A stretch of DNA of 64,000 nucleotides from Candidatus Brocadia sinica JPN1 (GCF_000949635.1 NZ_BAFN01000001.1:3345052-3409051), one strand, 5' to 3'; counted from the first letter of the stretch, positions 1-10,230 are shown. The notes: generated by a model from the sequence alone, not told the origin. Numbers and translations: made by a program.

Positions 1-870
1 TACCGAGGCAATAACAGGGACTTTTACACGCGATTTAATCTTCTCTGAAAGAAATGCATAAGCCATCCGCGGAATAACCATCAGCATGATCGGCGTCTTG
101 CTCTCATGCCAGCCAGGAGATACGTTAAAGACGTCTACACCTGCCTGCTCTAATATCCTGGCAATTTCTAAACTCTCGTCTATCTTGAGCCCTTCTTCTA
201 CAAAGTCATCCCCTGACATCCTAAAAATGATGGGATAATCCTTCCCGACAGTCTCCCTTATCGCAAGAACCATTTCTCTGGCAAAACGAGCCCTGTTTTC
301 AAGGCTTCCACCGTATTCATCGTCACGTTTGTTGGTAGCTTTTGAGAGGAACTGATTAATGAGGTATCCCATTCCGCCGTGAAGTTCCACAGCATCGAAA
401 CCTGCTTTTTTTGCCCTCACGGTAGCGCTGACATAGTTATCAATAATAATTTTGATCTCTGGGACCGTTAAGGCATGAGGTTCCTGCTTAATACTTCTAT
501 GTGTTAGCGAGGAGGGTGCAACAGGTTGCATCTTTGTAAAAAAAGACGAGGCGCTTCGGCCACCATGGAGTAATTGTGCTGCCACGCGGACGTTATACAC
601 ATGAATGGCATCGGTTAGTTTTTTTAAACCCGGGATGAGTTCATCCTTGTCCAGTCCAATAATACTCTTCCAGACCTTACCATTCATTTCCGGATAACAA
701 CCACCCACGACAATAAAACCTACACCTCCCTTTGCCCGTTCAACGTAAAAATCGATGATCTGGTCGTTAATGGTACCGTCTGAGGTAAATCCCAGATCCA
801 TGGCAGACATGATTAGCCGGTTTTTTAAAGTCATTTGACCAATATTGATTTTGTTAAACAGTTTGCTCAT
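1..870 (-). CDS. NADH:flavin oxidoreductase, old yellow enzyme family (3' end outside window)
   Basis: The minus-strand frame is open from ATG at 868-870 to the window edge, about 290 residues, so the C-terminus is missing. It begins MSKLFNKINIGQMTLKNR, the usual start of the FMN-binding TIM barrel of old-yellow-enzyme and 2,4-dienoyl-CoA-reductase-like proteins. Further on are GGVGFIVVGG, AAQLLHGGR, and the family signature FDAVELHGGMGYLINQFLS followed by NKRDDEYGGSLENRARF. Members use NAD(P)H to reduce enones or dienoyl-CoA through FMN. Long members add an Fe-S/FAD/NAD half, which cannot be judged here because the end is cut. The substrate is unknown. Confidence 0.88.
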   Translation of the reverse strand, partial: MSKLFNKINIGQMTLKNRLIMSAMDLGFTSDGTINDQIIDFYVERAKGGVGFIVVGGCYPEMNGKVWKSIIGLDKDELIPGLKKLTDAIHVYNVRVAAQLLHGGRSASSFFTKMQPVAPSSLTHRSIKQEPHALTVPEIKIIIDNYVSATVRAKKAGFDAVELHGGMGYLINQFLSKATNKRDDEYGGSLENRARFAREMVLAIRETVGKDYPIIFRMSGDDFVEEGLKIDESLEIARILEQAGVDVFNVSPGWHESKTPIMLMVIPRMAYAFLSEKIKSRVKVPVIASV

Positions 871-1458
871 AATTCATTTCTTGGATAAATCAGGACGCTG
901 ATTTTCATAAATGGACACAATACGTATTTTGTAAATCACTCTTTAAAATCCTTACTTTATCAATAGCTATACATTTTTGAAAACATTACTCTATTTACTA
1001 ATGAAAGCTACCTGCGGTATGTAATGAAGTGACCCTTTAATCGTTGAGATAGTCAATGACCACTATTTTACAAAGGGCAAGGGAATAAGCTGAAGGTTTT
1101 TTGTAGCAATATATATTATCCTTCTTTGAGAATTTTTATAGAAAGTGTAGCAATAGTTGTAAGTGATAACGTACTCTCATTTTGAAACGCCAAGCACCTT
1201 GGGATTATAAGGCTCACATCCACTTTTGTCAAGTGTATCCTTGCAGGAACGCAATATCACATTTCCAATTAAGAAATTTTTATTGTGCCGGTAAGGTGTG
1301 GAATACGAGTGAAAAGGGGTAGAAAATAAAGAAGGGGGTAAAATCTATAAACACAGCTACAAACTCAAAGGTATGATTTGCATTCACCTTTCAATGGTGA
1401 AACGCCAAAGATAAATTTCCGGATAGTTTTATCACAACAATTTCGGATTTAAACTCAT
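871..1458. other. intergenic region, no gene seen
   Basis: AT-rich spacer between two minus-strand genes. I found no convincing ORF, tRNA or strong hairpin. It may hold the promoter of the oxidoreductase gene, but no clear -35/-10 pair stood out. Confidence 0.5.
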
Positions 1459-1641
1459 TTATGCGTAAACATCTACATTTTTACCAACCCCTTCGGGATT
1501 GATAAAACTCTCATTTGCCTGTTTTTGTTCTTCGATAAGCTTTAATACCGTTTCCCCCTGCATCTTCATTAAGTCCATAGCTTTTTTAACCATCTCTATA
1601 TTATTATCAATGGACATTTTTGACGTAATGTTGCCGACCAT
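1459..1641 (-). CDS. small YjfB-like putative motility protein
   Basis: A 60-residue acidic, helical protein with a strong ribosome binding site (GGAGG, 8 bases before ATG). The core NNIEMVKKAMDLMKMQGETV, followed by LKLIEE, resembles the YjfB family, small proteins of unknown function found in motile bacteria. No signal peptide or membrane segment is seen. The assignment rests on pattern and size only. It stands alone between an oxidoreductase gene and a divergent radical SAM gene. Confidence 0.55.
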   Translation of the reverse strand: MVGNITSKMSIDNNIEMVKKAMDLMKMQGETVLKLIEEQKQANESFINPEGVGKNVDVYA

Positions 1642-1872
1642 AATGGTTGCCTCCTTAATTTGTGTTGTTGACTATGGTTTATAACAAAAATATCGTATAG
1701 TATCTTAAAATATCGGAACATTTCAGAAATTGTTTAGTACTTTTCATAAAAATATTTTGACATTTTGAGGGCACTTCTATCACAATGATAAAAATAAGTA
1801 GAGGCAAAAAATGTTTTTGTATAATATTCAAGTACAAGTACGCTGTGCATAATTTTTAAAGTAAAAATTACA

Positions 1873-3189
1873 GTGATTATCAATCCTGAACAAATCAAGA
1901 CTTTTGTTAATACAATCTACCCTTACCTTGGTGTAAATAAACAGCAAGAGGTCTCCCGGCTTCTGTTTGAGATTGCCAAGCGTGAACGCATCGATTATAC
2001 AGAGGTTGTTGGGTGCTTGCCAAAACCACCAAGTCGATTTTCCCTGCTGAAAGATTATCTCTTGAAACGGCGTTACCCATCTCTTGCCGTTAAGGGCAAC
2101 AAAATCAGGCCATCTTTTTCCGATATTAGCATTAATCCGGCATTGCAAGTGGATGTTACTTTGAAACCACAGATCAAACCCAGAAATCTGTTCATAGAAG
2201 AATCTGTTTTGCATACTGAAATGGTTAAAAGGGTAGTGGCTCAATTTCCAACAAGCGATATTGAAATAATCAAGACTTACAAAGAGCATACAGAGAAGAA
2301 ACAGTTTAGAATCGAAGACTATAACCGAAGGTCAGAGAATTTTTACCTTGTGCGCGAGAACTATGATTTCTATAAACGGTGTCCGTGTTCCAGCAAATCC
2401 GCATCGTGTGGTTATTTTATTGTTAATCTGGGAAGTGGATGTGTGTATGAATGCTCCTATTGTGTTTTGCAGGATTATATCAATTCACCCGGCATTATCC
2501 TGCCTGTCAATATTGAGGACTTTTTTTTGGCTTTTCAGAATTTGAAGCATGACATCCGTTGCGGCTCGTGCGAGTTAACCGATTCTCTGGTCTTCGACCA
2601 CATTACAGGATACTCACCGCAGATCGTCGAATTCTTTCGGCGCTATCCCAAAAGCACGTTCGAGTTTAAAACAAAGAGCGATAATATTGGTCTTTTGACT
2701 TCGGTGCCAGGGGCAAATAATATAGTCGTCTCCTGGTCGATGAACCCCCAGCATATTGTGGAAACCGTTGAATATTTTACCGCTACGTTACCCCAACGTT
2801 TAGCAGCTGCGCAGAAATGCGTTGATTGCGAATACCGGGTCGCCTTCCATTTTGACCCGATTATTTACTACCCAGGATGGGAAGCCGATTATGAAACATT
2901 GATTCATGACATCTTTAATGCCATCGATGGAGGAGATATCGCCTGGATAAGTCTTGGAACACTGCGCATGACACCACGACTGAAAAAGATCATTGAAAAT
3001 CGTTTTCCGGATAATACGATACTCGATGAGGAATTTTTCGTTGGCCACGATGGCAAACTCAGATATCCACGGGATATTAGGGCTTTCATATACAAAAATA
3101 TGACATCCTGGATTCGCAGGCGCTGTAAAGACGTTCCTGTTTATCTGTGTATGGAAGAAAAGTCAATGCGCTTAGACCAAGGAACTTAG
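1873..3189 (+). CDS. radical SAM protein, spore photoproduct lyase family
   Basis: A 438-residue protein starting at GTG. No strong RBS is visible. The radical SAM cluster motif C-x3-C-x2-C is in GSGCVYECSYCVLQDYINSP (residues about 188-207), the exact style of spore photoproduct lyase (SplB). Upstream is CPCSSKSASCGYF, which adds conserved cysteines. SplB-type enzymes use the 5'-deoxyadenosyl radical to reverse a thymine dimer lesion. Homologues in non-spore-formers have unproven substrates, so a repair role is only inferred. The gene stands alone: the next gene starts about 200 bases downstream. Confidence 0.8.
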   Translation: MIINPEQIKTFVNTIYPYLGVNKQQEVSRLLFEIAKRERIDYTEVVGCLPKPPSRFSLLKDYLLKRRYPSLAVKGNKIRPSFSDISINPALQVDVTLKPQIKPRNLFIEESVLHTEMVKRVVAQFPTSDIEIIKTYKEHTEKKQFRIEDYNRRSENFYLVRENYDFYKRCPCSSKSASCGYFIVNLGSGCVYECSYCVLQDYINSPGIILPVNIEDFFLAFQNLKHDIRCGSCELTDSLVFDHITGYSPQIVEFFRRYPKSTFEFKTKSDNIGLLTSVPGANNIVVSWSMNPQHIVETVEYFTATLPQRLAAAQKCVDCEYRVAFHFDPIIYYPGWEADYETLIHDIFNAIDGGDIAWISLGTLRMTPRLKKIIENRFPDNTILDEEFFVGHDGKLRYPRDIRAFIYKNMTSWIRRRCKDVPVYLCMEEKSMRLDQGT

Positions 3190-3385
3190 CTAATGAACTT
3201 GATTGTATAGAAAGTTTCATTTTATTTCTGCGGATTTGCGGTAGGGTAGATGAAACGAGAGCGAATCCATCAATACTATTTCACGGGAAGGTGAATTCGG
3301 CGTATAAACCAACATCAGCACTATGGTTAAGTCTGATATTTTAAATCCGGCATTATACTTGAAATCAATCAATAGTGGAGATACT

Positions 3386-4921
3386 TTGAAAACCCTGTCG
3401 TTGAATATTCTCAGAATAACAAAAAACATTGTTTGTTTTATGGCATGCACTATTCTACTTCTCGTCCTTTTCGGTTGTGCGCAATCACCGCAGCATGATG
3501 AGATAGAAGCATATTTCAGAGTGCTTGACAAAATTAAAGTAACAAAGAAAAGACAAATGATCGACTATTTTAGCAAAATAAAACAAACGGTTCATGAGGT
3601 GGACAGGGACGAGAAGATATTACATTGTTTCACTGTAATGAGAAACTATTGTAATTCAAATCCAATGAGGACAGATGCCCCATCTCTCTACAAGTTAGAG
3701 TACGAAATGGATGTGCATTATGTAGAGAAATACGGAGATTTTTATGATATTCTTTTTATAGACAATAAGGGTTTTGTTTTTCACAGCATCAAACATGAGG
3801 CTGATTACCACACAAATCTTTTTACCGGACAATTCTCTGATACGCAACTGGCAAAACACATGAAAAATAATCCGGATAGCGAATTCGTGGATTATGAATT
3901 TTATTCTCCGTCAGACGAGCCAGCTGCCTTTTTTCTGAAACCAGTACAGGAAAACAATGAAATGCTTGGGTGGTTGGCGCTCCAATTCCCTATCAATAAA
4001 ATCAACGCCATACTTTCTGACCATAAAGGTTTGGGAAGGACTGGTGAAGTTTATCTGGTAAACAAAAATAAACTCATGCTGACTGATTCGAGGTTTATTG
4101 AAGACAGTACTATTCTAAAACTGAAAATCGATACAGATGCTATCAGATTAGCCCTTACCAGAGAATCCGGGAAAATGATAATAAATGATTACCGGGATGT
4201 AAGGGTTCTCAGTTCTTTCGAACAATTTGATATCTTCGGGCATTCATGGATAATCATAGCTGAGATTGACGAAGATGAAGCTGTTTCAAATCATTATCAA
4301 AAATATAAAAAATTCTACCTTCCCAGGATAGTAGAGTATTATACCAACATAGCTTCCAAAATGAACACATCTGGAAAAGAAATGAGCAGGAGCATAAAAG
4401 GGAAAAGGGTTGATATGAATGAGTTCTGTATGACAAGATCAGGGGAAGTACTTGAAACGCAAGGAGTCGGGCCGTGTACTTCAATAATCATTTATTATCC
4501 CAAAAAATTTGGATATCTTGCCCATATTAGTCCAAAAGATGAAATTTATCAAAAATCTTTACTGCTAAAATATTTGCCATGGGGGGAAAAAACGTGCTTT
4601 CTGGAAGAGTTAGTAAAGAGAATACAATACTACGATATATATCCATATCAACTGAAAGATCTTCAATTTGTCGTAATTGCTACCCATGATAAGAGCCTTG
4701 AAACTATTATTGATCAATTATTTAATATGGGAGTAAATCTTGCTCAAATAAAGTTTTTATATAATCCATTGGCAAATTATGCAAATGTCGCGTTCAATCA
4801 GTCAGATGATTCTGTTTATGTTGAATGGCTGGCCGAAAATCGGAAAAATGCCTCCTTTTTTGAAAATACCTCCACTATTGATTCAATTGGAACCATGGTA
4901 AAAAAGATAACAGTTCAATGA
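3386..4921 (+). CDS. lipoprotein with Cache-like sensor region and C-terminal CheD-like domain
   Basis: I chose the TTG at 3386 because GGAG lies 5 bases upstream and because it gives a normal lipoprotein signal ending LLLVLFGC (Cys31). The upstream in-frame start at 3323 is possible. Residues about 60-260 look like a periplasmic PDC/Cache ligand-binding fold (DILFIDNKGFVFHSIKHEAD, later GRTGEVYLVNKN), as in chemoreceptors. The C-terminal third contains TQGVGPCTSIIIYYPKKF then GYLAH, which matches the CheD glutamine-deamidase signature. Thr358, Cys364 and His380 are spaced like the CheD Thr-Cys-His triad. No HAMP, kinase or MCP signalling domain is present. Function is unknown: a lipid-anchored sensor with a CheD-like fold is an inference. 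Confidence 0.6.
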   Translation: MKTLSLNILRITKNIVCFMACTILLLVLFGCAQSPQHDEIEAYFRVLDKIKVTKKRQMIDYFSKIKQTVHEVDRDEKILHCFTVMRNYCNSNPMRTDAPSLYKLEYEMDVHYVEKYGDFYDILFIDNKGFVFHSIKHEADYHTNLFTGQFSDTQLAKHMKNNPDSEFVDYEFYSPSDEPAAFFLKPVQENNEMLGWLALQFPINKINAILSDHKGLGRTGEVYLVNKNKLMLTDSRFIEDSTILKLKIDTDAIRLALTRESGKMIINDYRDVRVLSSFEQFDIFGHSWIIIAEIDEDEAVSNHYQKYKKFYLPRIVEYYTNIASKMNTSGKEMSRSIKGKRVDMNEFCMTRSGEVLETQGVGPCTSIIIYYPKKFGYLAHISPKDEIYQKSLLLKYLPWGEKTCFLEELVKRIQYYDIYPYQLKDLQFVVIATHDKSLETIIDQLFNMGVNLAQIKFLYNPLANYANVAFNQSDDSVYVEWLAENRKNASFFENTSTIDSIGTMVKKITVQ

Positions 4922-4988
4922 TTCAGGAGTAAATCAGGCATCCAGCAGCCTTTCTGAATCACCAAGACACCTTGTTGCAGGGAAAAAA

Positions 4989-6215
4989 TTATTTATCATT
5001 CGATCTCATATTTTTCGGTCTCACATCAAAAATAGTTTGTGGCCCGTGCGGATACATTCCCTGACTTACCATCCCCATCATATTGTGGTCATGGGCTATG
5101 CTGATACCAGGTCCGTAATTGCATGACGAGCATCCTCTCATCGAAGAGGAATCAGGAATTTTATAGAAAATGTCATATCGCTCACCCGATCCGATAAGTA
5201 AAGTATCTTTTTCATAGGGATAGCTTAACTTTCTCCCATCTGTCCCGATTACCAAGCCATGAAACCCGTGCGGATGCCATGCAAATATATGGTTATACCC
5301 CACGGCCATTAATCGAATCAAAACCGTCTCACCTTCGTATGCGACAATCCTTGTCTTAGGGTCATTAATCGTGGACAAAGGATTGGTCAAATTATCCGTG
5401 AATATCCTGCCATTGAGCATAAAATAATTTGACTTCCAATCCAATCCACGCCGTATGTTTCCTTCTGTCCTGAGCATCTCCATATATTCACTATCAACTT
5501 CGCTCATAATAAGCGTATATTCTCTGTCAAATTTATATCCGTAGATTTCATTTGGCTTTTTTTCCAGTATCAAAGGGAAATACATCCCTGCCATGAGATG
5601 ATTGGTGGTATCCACATGGCAGTGTCCCAGGTACGACCCTTCAATATCTTCCGGTATTGTTAACAAATACCGGTACTTTTCTCCTGGAAATACAGGAGTA
5701 TATGGCAGGTTTGGCACACCATCATAAGCTGGGATTAAATCCAATCCATGGAAATGGATGGTGTGAGGAACGCCATGAATCCCGGAATGTTCCTCAATTT
5801 CATAAAATCCAGCATTGTGCAACACGACGACGTAGTTCTTACCTGACGTGAGACGTATCTCGTCACCAGGCACTTTTAGTGGCAGTAATTTTCCATCCCT
5901 TTCTTCTTTTGTTTTAATTTCTCCGGCATCGGCAAAATCCTTTGCATGTGCAAACCCCCAGAAATAGATAAATTCTCCGTCGGCCATTTCCTGATAACCA
6001 TCTGTTGCATACAGATGAAATTCCCTTTCTACCTGTCCCTTTTTACTCAATTCCGAGAAAGCCTCTTCCAAATTCTGGTCACCAGGTATGAGTATCTCTT
6101 CCGGAGAAGCCGTTACGGTAAAACAAAATACCGTTGCAATGAAGAGATACCACAGTGAGTGCTTTCTCTGCATACACTTTGTAATAAACTCGAAATATTT
6201 CCTTTTATGAGACAT
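4989..6215 (-). CDS. multicopper oxidase
   Basis: A 408-residue exported cupredoxin protein. I chose the ATG at 6215 because GGAAGG lies 4 bases upstream, rather than the TTG at 6233. A hydrophobic export signal (LWYLFIATVFCFTVTAS) follows a basic N-terminus. Copper-site motifs appear in order: HTIHFHG, then YLGHCHVDTTNHLMAGM, then FAWHPHGFHG, and near the end IAHDHNMMGMVSQGM. This is the His pattern of multicopper oxidases that couple one-electron oxidation of a substrate to reduction of O2 (or, in the related nitrite reductases, of nitrite). The last T1/T2/T3 set is not a textbook HCH-x-H, so the exact copper complement is unsure. It converges with the sensor lipoprotein gene. Confidence 0.85.
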   Translation of the reverse strand: MSHKRKYFEFITKCMQRKHSLWYLFIATVFCFTVTASPEEILIPGDQNLEEAFSELSKKGQVEREFHLYATDGYQEMADGEFIYFWGFAHAKDFADAGEIKTKEERDGKLLPLKVPGDEIRLTSGKNYVVVLHNAGFYEIEEHSGIHGVPHTIHFHGLDLIPAYDGVPNLPYTPVFPGEKYRYLLTIPEDIEGSYLGHCHVDTTNHLMAGMYFPLILEKKPNEIYGYKFDREYTLIMSEVDSEYMEMLRTEGNIRRGLDWKSNYFMLNGRIFTDNLTNPLSTINDPKTRIVAYEGETVLIRLMAVGYNHIFAWHPHGFHGLVIGTDGRKLSYPYEKDTLLIGSGERYDIFYKIPDSSSMRGCSSCNYGPGISIAHDHNMMGMVSQGMYPHGPQTIFDVRPKNMRSNDK

Positions 6216-6480
6216 TGCGCCTTCCTTTGGCAATAATATATAGAAAAAGCCTCTTATCTAAGTGAATTTTCCATTATTATTAAGACAAATACCTGGCGTG
6301 GCCGCAACCAAATTAACCTCTCTTTACGCCCTTGTGAATAGGGGATGAAGCAAGGCGAACTTAAGTTCGCTCTACTGCATAGAGTAAAAACTTGCTAAAA
6401 TTTGTCCTCATGAAAATGGGGAAAAGAAGTTTTTTACCTCCCCTTGCTAAGGAGAAAATCGGAAAAGTTTCAATTCTATA
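6216..6480. other. upstream region of the multicopper oxidase gene
   Basis: Non-coding sequence between the oxidase start and the end of the RT element. It includes a short inverted repeat (GCGAACTTAAGTTCGC, 6356-6371). I saw no clear promoter. Confidence 0.4.
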
Positions 6481-8530
6481 AGCTGGTAGACTGGAGGACT
6501 AGCCTCCAGCCCCAATCGTCGCCGGAAGCACTGGACAACGTGCAGTGCTTCCTTTTAACCATACGTCTTTCTCGTAGTTAGCGACCCCACAGCGTTGCTC
6601 TCGAATAGAGAAAAGTACCCTATCATGATTTAGCACATACCTTAAGAAATTCTCGTTCAAATGAGAGTAACCCCAATTTGAAGAAACGGTGAGTAGGGAA
6701 ACGTTTATTGTCTGTTCTCCACTTTCTTGAGAACTTGAAGCATCGAAGCCTCATCCGTACCCAACAGTCTAATGAGCGATAAAGTTTCTTCACATCGCCC
6801 AGCCGAAAGTAATTGACATGTCCCCGTATCACAGGGTTTAATCTATCAATGACGGCTGTAAGGTTGACGCCTTGTGTGCGTCTGGTGATGTCTCTGATGG
6901 TGTTCCTGATTTTCATCAGGACAGGCTCTTGAGTTTGTCCAGTGATTTCGTGCTTATCCCTTTGTAATTGCCAGAGAAATTGTATCCGAGAAACCTGAAG
7001 CCTCGTTTGAAGTTGGTGAGTTTGGTTTTATCCTTGCTCAACTCCAATCCAAGCTTCTCTTCAATGATTTCTTTGACGTAACTCAGGGCGGCAGGGAGTT
7101 CTTCTTTGGTTTTTGCCATGACAACGAAATCATTGGCATAACGGACAAACTTATATCCAGCCTTTTCAAGCTCCTTGTCAATGATGTCACCGACAAGGTT
7201 GGCAAGTAAGGGGAAAATGACGCCTCTTTGCGGAGTGCCTTCGGTTGTCTTATGCACGATGCCATCTTCCATGACACCTGCCTTAAGCATATTTTCAATA
7301 CTGTTCAAAACCCATCCATCAGCGATCTTTTCACGCAGCCTATCCATGATAAGCTTATGTGGTATAGTGTCATAGAATGCCTTTATGTCGGCATCAAGGA
7401 CACTGGTATACCCCTCTTGCTTATACATTTCAAGCCGTTTGATAGCGTCATGACAGCATCGGTTTTGACGGAATCCAAAGCTATTATCCGAGAACTCTTT
7501 CTCGAAAATAGGTTCTATGATTTGTCTGAACGCCTGCTGTATTACCCTGTCTTTAACAATAGGTATGCCAAGAGGTCTCTTGTCATGCTTGCCTTTGGGA
7601 ATATATACCCGCAGTACAGGCGAGGGTTTGTATACGGTGGTTTTTAGCTCCTTGTGAATATTCATGATATTATTTTCAAGGTCACTTTCAAACTGCTTAA
7701 TACTTACCCTGTCGAGACCGGCTTTCCCTTTGTTCTTCTTTACGTGCCGAAAAGCAGCATAAAGGTTCTTAAGACCGAACACCTTATCTCGTAATGAATG
7801 ATACTTAAGCATCTCTCGATAGTTTCCTTTTGATTGATTTCCGAAACCATACTTCTCAACCGTGTTTCCTGATTGTTTGGATATCCTTGTCTTACACCCC
7901 AAGAGAGGCTCCTGGCGCTATCCATGTATGATTAAAGAATATCCTCATATCATTGAACGTATTCAATCTGTCACGTACATCAACTCCACTATGGTTATGC
8001 CCCTTCATCCTGAAACCAGTTCATGACTATTATGAGCAATGCTGACGGCTTTAAAGATAGTCGTTTGAGAGAAACGGTCTATCACCATCTCATACAGATT
8101 GGATTTCGGATTGCCCTTATACCGCACTGTTAGGGACTCATGTCCCAAGATGTAAGCGCTCTCCCTCGGTCATATGGATTACCCATCCCCGTTTTCACGA
8201 GGACATGTTTTCCCTTCGTGATGTATGTTCTAATGCATTATCCAGAGATGTATTCGCCTAATCTCTTTCGACATCTTCCGCAAGGACATTGCTTGTGCTT
8301 CACCAGGGAAGGGAGGTTGGCGCGAATAATACGCCATACTCATACACCCCAAAAGGTCATCTGTACCTCGTAACTCCGTCATATCACCTCACGGTGGGTA
8401 CGCTATCTTTCTACGCATACGGATTGCTCCATTGTATGTGCATAGGTACAAACTTCTCTACGAGGAATTAGGCTCGCAGAGGTGGTATTTTCAACCACTC
8501 AGGTATTCCATACTTCAAGGCACGCCAACC
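6481..8530 (-). mobile_element. degenerate group II intron-like retroelement
   Basis: The low-coordinate boundary is fixed by a second, truncated copy at 59245-59454: homology begins exactly at AGCTGGTAGACTGG in both. The element reads on the minus strand, with RNA 5' part about 7903-8530, an RT/maturase ORF (6623-7902), and a 3' RNA tail with two hairpins (GGAAGCACTG/CAGTGCTTCC and GACTGGAGG/CCTCCAGCC). The 5' boundary is a guess from where structured sequence gives way to pyrimidine-rich sequence. I could not identify a canonical domain V, so intron status rests on the LtrA-type protein. Confidence 0.6.
6623..7902 (-). pseudogene. ltrA: LtrA-type group II intron reverse transcriptase/maturase, split and mutated
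   Basis: Two minus-strand frames make one LtrA-like protein. The N-terminal part (6916-7902) has all RT blocks: KGKAGLDRVSI, YKPSPVLRVYIPKGKHDKRP, FGFRQNRCCHDAI, DADIKAFYDTI. The C-terminal part (6623-6916) has the maturase region (IRNTIRDITRRTQG, RGHVNYFRLG). The frame breaks at 6916, where TGATGA ends one ORF and starts the next. About 14 extra bases sit between LDKLK and KIRN. Key motifs are altered: the usual TPQGGVISPLL reads TPQRGVIFPLL, and the catalytic YADD reads YAND, which replaces the first aspartate. No HNH endonuclease follows. The enzyme is probably dead. Confidence 0.85.
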
Positions 8531-8906
8531 CTATACCGGTTTACTGTCCCATTCTTTAATTTCTTTACATACCTCTGCTTCCCTATTCCTTCATCTCTTT
8601 GATCTTGTCCTCCTCTCTTGCAATTTTTCCTTTGCCTTTGCTCCTCACATTACTCCCTCTTTAAACATATCTTTTTTTCGGGTGTTGAATAATCCATGAA
8701 TGGCTTTTTCAATCTGCTTTTAACCGATTCCTTTAACAGGAAAATCTTTTACCACCTCCCATTACTGATTACTGATAAAAGTATCCTTGCTCCCTTTTCC
8801 CTTACTCCTTTCTCTGGTGAGTGGAACAGTTTCCATGTTGTTTTTGGTTTTTATAAACCACTTTGTGTCTCTTTGGTTCCCTGCTCCACCCACCGTTTTA
8901 TTGAAA
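7903..8906. other. gene-free stretch: probable intron 5' RNA, then pyrimidine-rich spacer
   Basis: 7903-8530 (minus strand) probably is the 5' RNA part of the retroelement. It has many short complementary segments, such as ATACCACCTC... and ACCTCACGGTGGGT. 8530-8906 is CT-rich on the plus strand, with no ORF or hairpin that I can support. Confidence 0.35.
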
Positions 8907-10057
8907 CCTAAATTCTGCAAATGATTTTCGCGCCGCGAAAATCGCCCTTCAGCAATAGCCTTTCCGGACAAAAATCAATAATAAACCTCAATGTTTAGCG
9001 ATTTTCTGAGCTACTCAGTTTCATTATGAACAAAAAGAACTGGGAAATAGTCCTGATTTAACCATTCGGAGCGACAAAACCGGCACGGAGGTATACCATC
9101 CCCTTTTGCAGTATTCTCAGCACACTGAAATAACGCTGCATTGGTCAAAAATTCACCCGTACGTAAATGACCCGCATTCATCTGACTCTTACACTCTTCT
9201 ATCCACGTCTCACACGTAGCCCTCTCTCCATACGAACCATGCGCCTCTATCGGACTTAACCGCTCTGTCGTAACGTAACAGAAATACTCGTACAGGGGCA
9301 GAGGAAACAACCCCCTCTCGATTTTGACCAACTTCCTTACTGCTTTTGTTTCTCCAACAAATGCCATTAAATACTGATACGCCTTCTGGCCCTTTTTCTT
9401 AGGATTGTATCCAACCTCTGCTCCTTCCTGATTCCCATATACTCCATCCACGGTTGAATCAACGTCTATCCACATATCGCTCAGCGCACTTCTCAATCTG
9501 TGACCTGAACGCACCGCCCGTTTCCACACCTGTCCCCTGAATCGATGGATTATCCCTGTCAGCTCCACAATATCCCTCTGCGTTACCAGCTTCATCATAC
9601 GTCCTATTGTCGTATCTACAGGATTCTTTTCCATCCCGCCATCTTCATCAGTACCTCATCTGCCCATACCTTCGTTATCTGCACCATCGAGGTCGCTCCG
9701 GCTATCAAACCGATTACTGCCATTTGCATGGCATCAACAATCTGATACTGGGCATTTGCCCCCCCGCTCCTTACGGATTGCCTCTTGTACTCTCTGCCTG
9801 AATAACAACTTCCCCATATTCCCCATACATAAAGGTTAGGACTGGTAAGAGTGCTGCGTGTACTGTTAATCCCTTCCCACTCATCTCCGTCTTGATTTTC
9901 GGTTGTCTTCTTTCCCCGTTTTGTGCTATAGTCTTCATTGAAAAGGTGAACCTCCTTTTAGGTGTTTTTATTCTTAAAATACCTTCAATTCCCTTGGAGA
10001 TTCTACCTTTTCTCGTCTAATCCTGCAACAAGGCTTTGCCTTGTTGCAGGATTTAGG
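8907..10057 (-). mobile_element. IS1380-family element, decayed (copy 1)
   Basis: The terminal inverted repeats are CCTAAATTCTGCAA (8907-8920) and TTGCAGGATTTAGG (10044-10057), with one mismatch. The right end also carries a perfect hairpin, CCTGCAACAAGGC/GCCTTGTTGCAGG. The 1151-bp length is shorter than typical IS1380 elements (about 1.65 kb), which agrees with the internal deletions in the transposase. No target duplication is evident (TGAAA left, TTATT right). Confidence 0.8.
9011..9945 (-). pseudogene. IS1380-family transposase remnant
   Basis: The longest surviving frame (9011-9634, 207 residues) has the IS1380 DDE signature WIDVDSTVDGVYGNQEGAEV followed by GYNPKKKGQKAYQYLMAF. After KLVKIERGLF the sequence jumps to the C-terminal region TWIEECKSQMNAGHLRTGEF, so the middle of the catalytic domain is deleted or scrambled. 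The N-terminal part continues upstream in another frame to an ATG near 9945 (MKTIAQNGERRQPKIKTEMS). It cannot make an active transposase. Confidence 0.8.
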
Positions 10058-10084
10058 TTATTAATAATTATTTTTATTTTTTGT

Positions 10085-10113
10085 TTGACACAGATGTGAT
10101 TATGCTGTATTTT
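10085..10113 (+). promoter_or_regulatory. sigma70-type promoter of the LamG gene
   Basis: TTGACA (10085-10090), a 17-base spacer, then TATTTT (10108-10113). The -35 is a perfect match. Transcription should begin near 10120, inside the first units of the octamer repeat, so the repeats would be part of the RNA leader. Confidence 0.7.
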
Positions 10114-10216
10114 ACACTAACACACTAACACACTAACACACTAACACACTAACACACTAACACACTAACACACTAACACACTAACACACTAACACACTAA
10201 CACACTAACACACTAA
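10114..10216 (+). repeat. tandem octamer repeat, unit ACACTAAC, about 13 copies
   Basis: An uninterrupted perfect run with an 8-base period lies between the -10 box and the riboswitch aptamer (starting 15 bases later). The unit is not a multiple of three and lies outside any ORF. It is likely hypervariable by slippage, so copy number would change the leader length. Confidence 0.95.
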
Positions 10217-10230
10217 TTATATAGAAATAC

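Noticed and set aside
9545-9801. ORFs on the plus strand opposite the IS1380 transposase
   Set aside because: They are shadows of the transposase frame and have no RBS or recognisable domain.
10114-10216. CRISPR array
   Set aside because: The repeat unit is 8 bases with no spacers. No cas genes were found.
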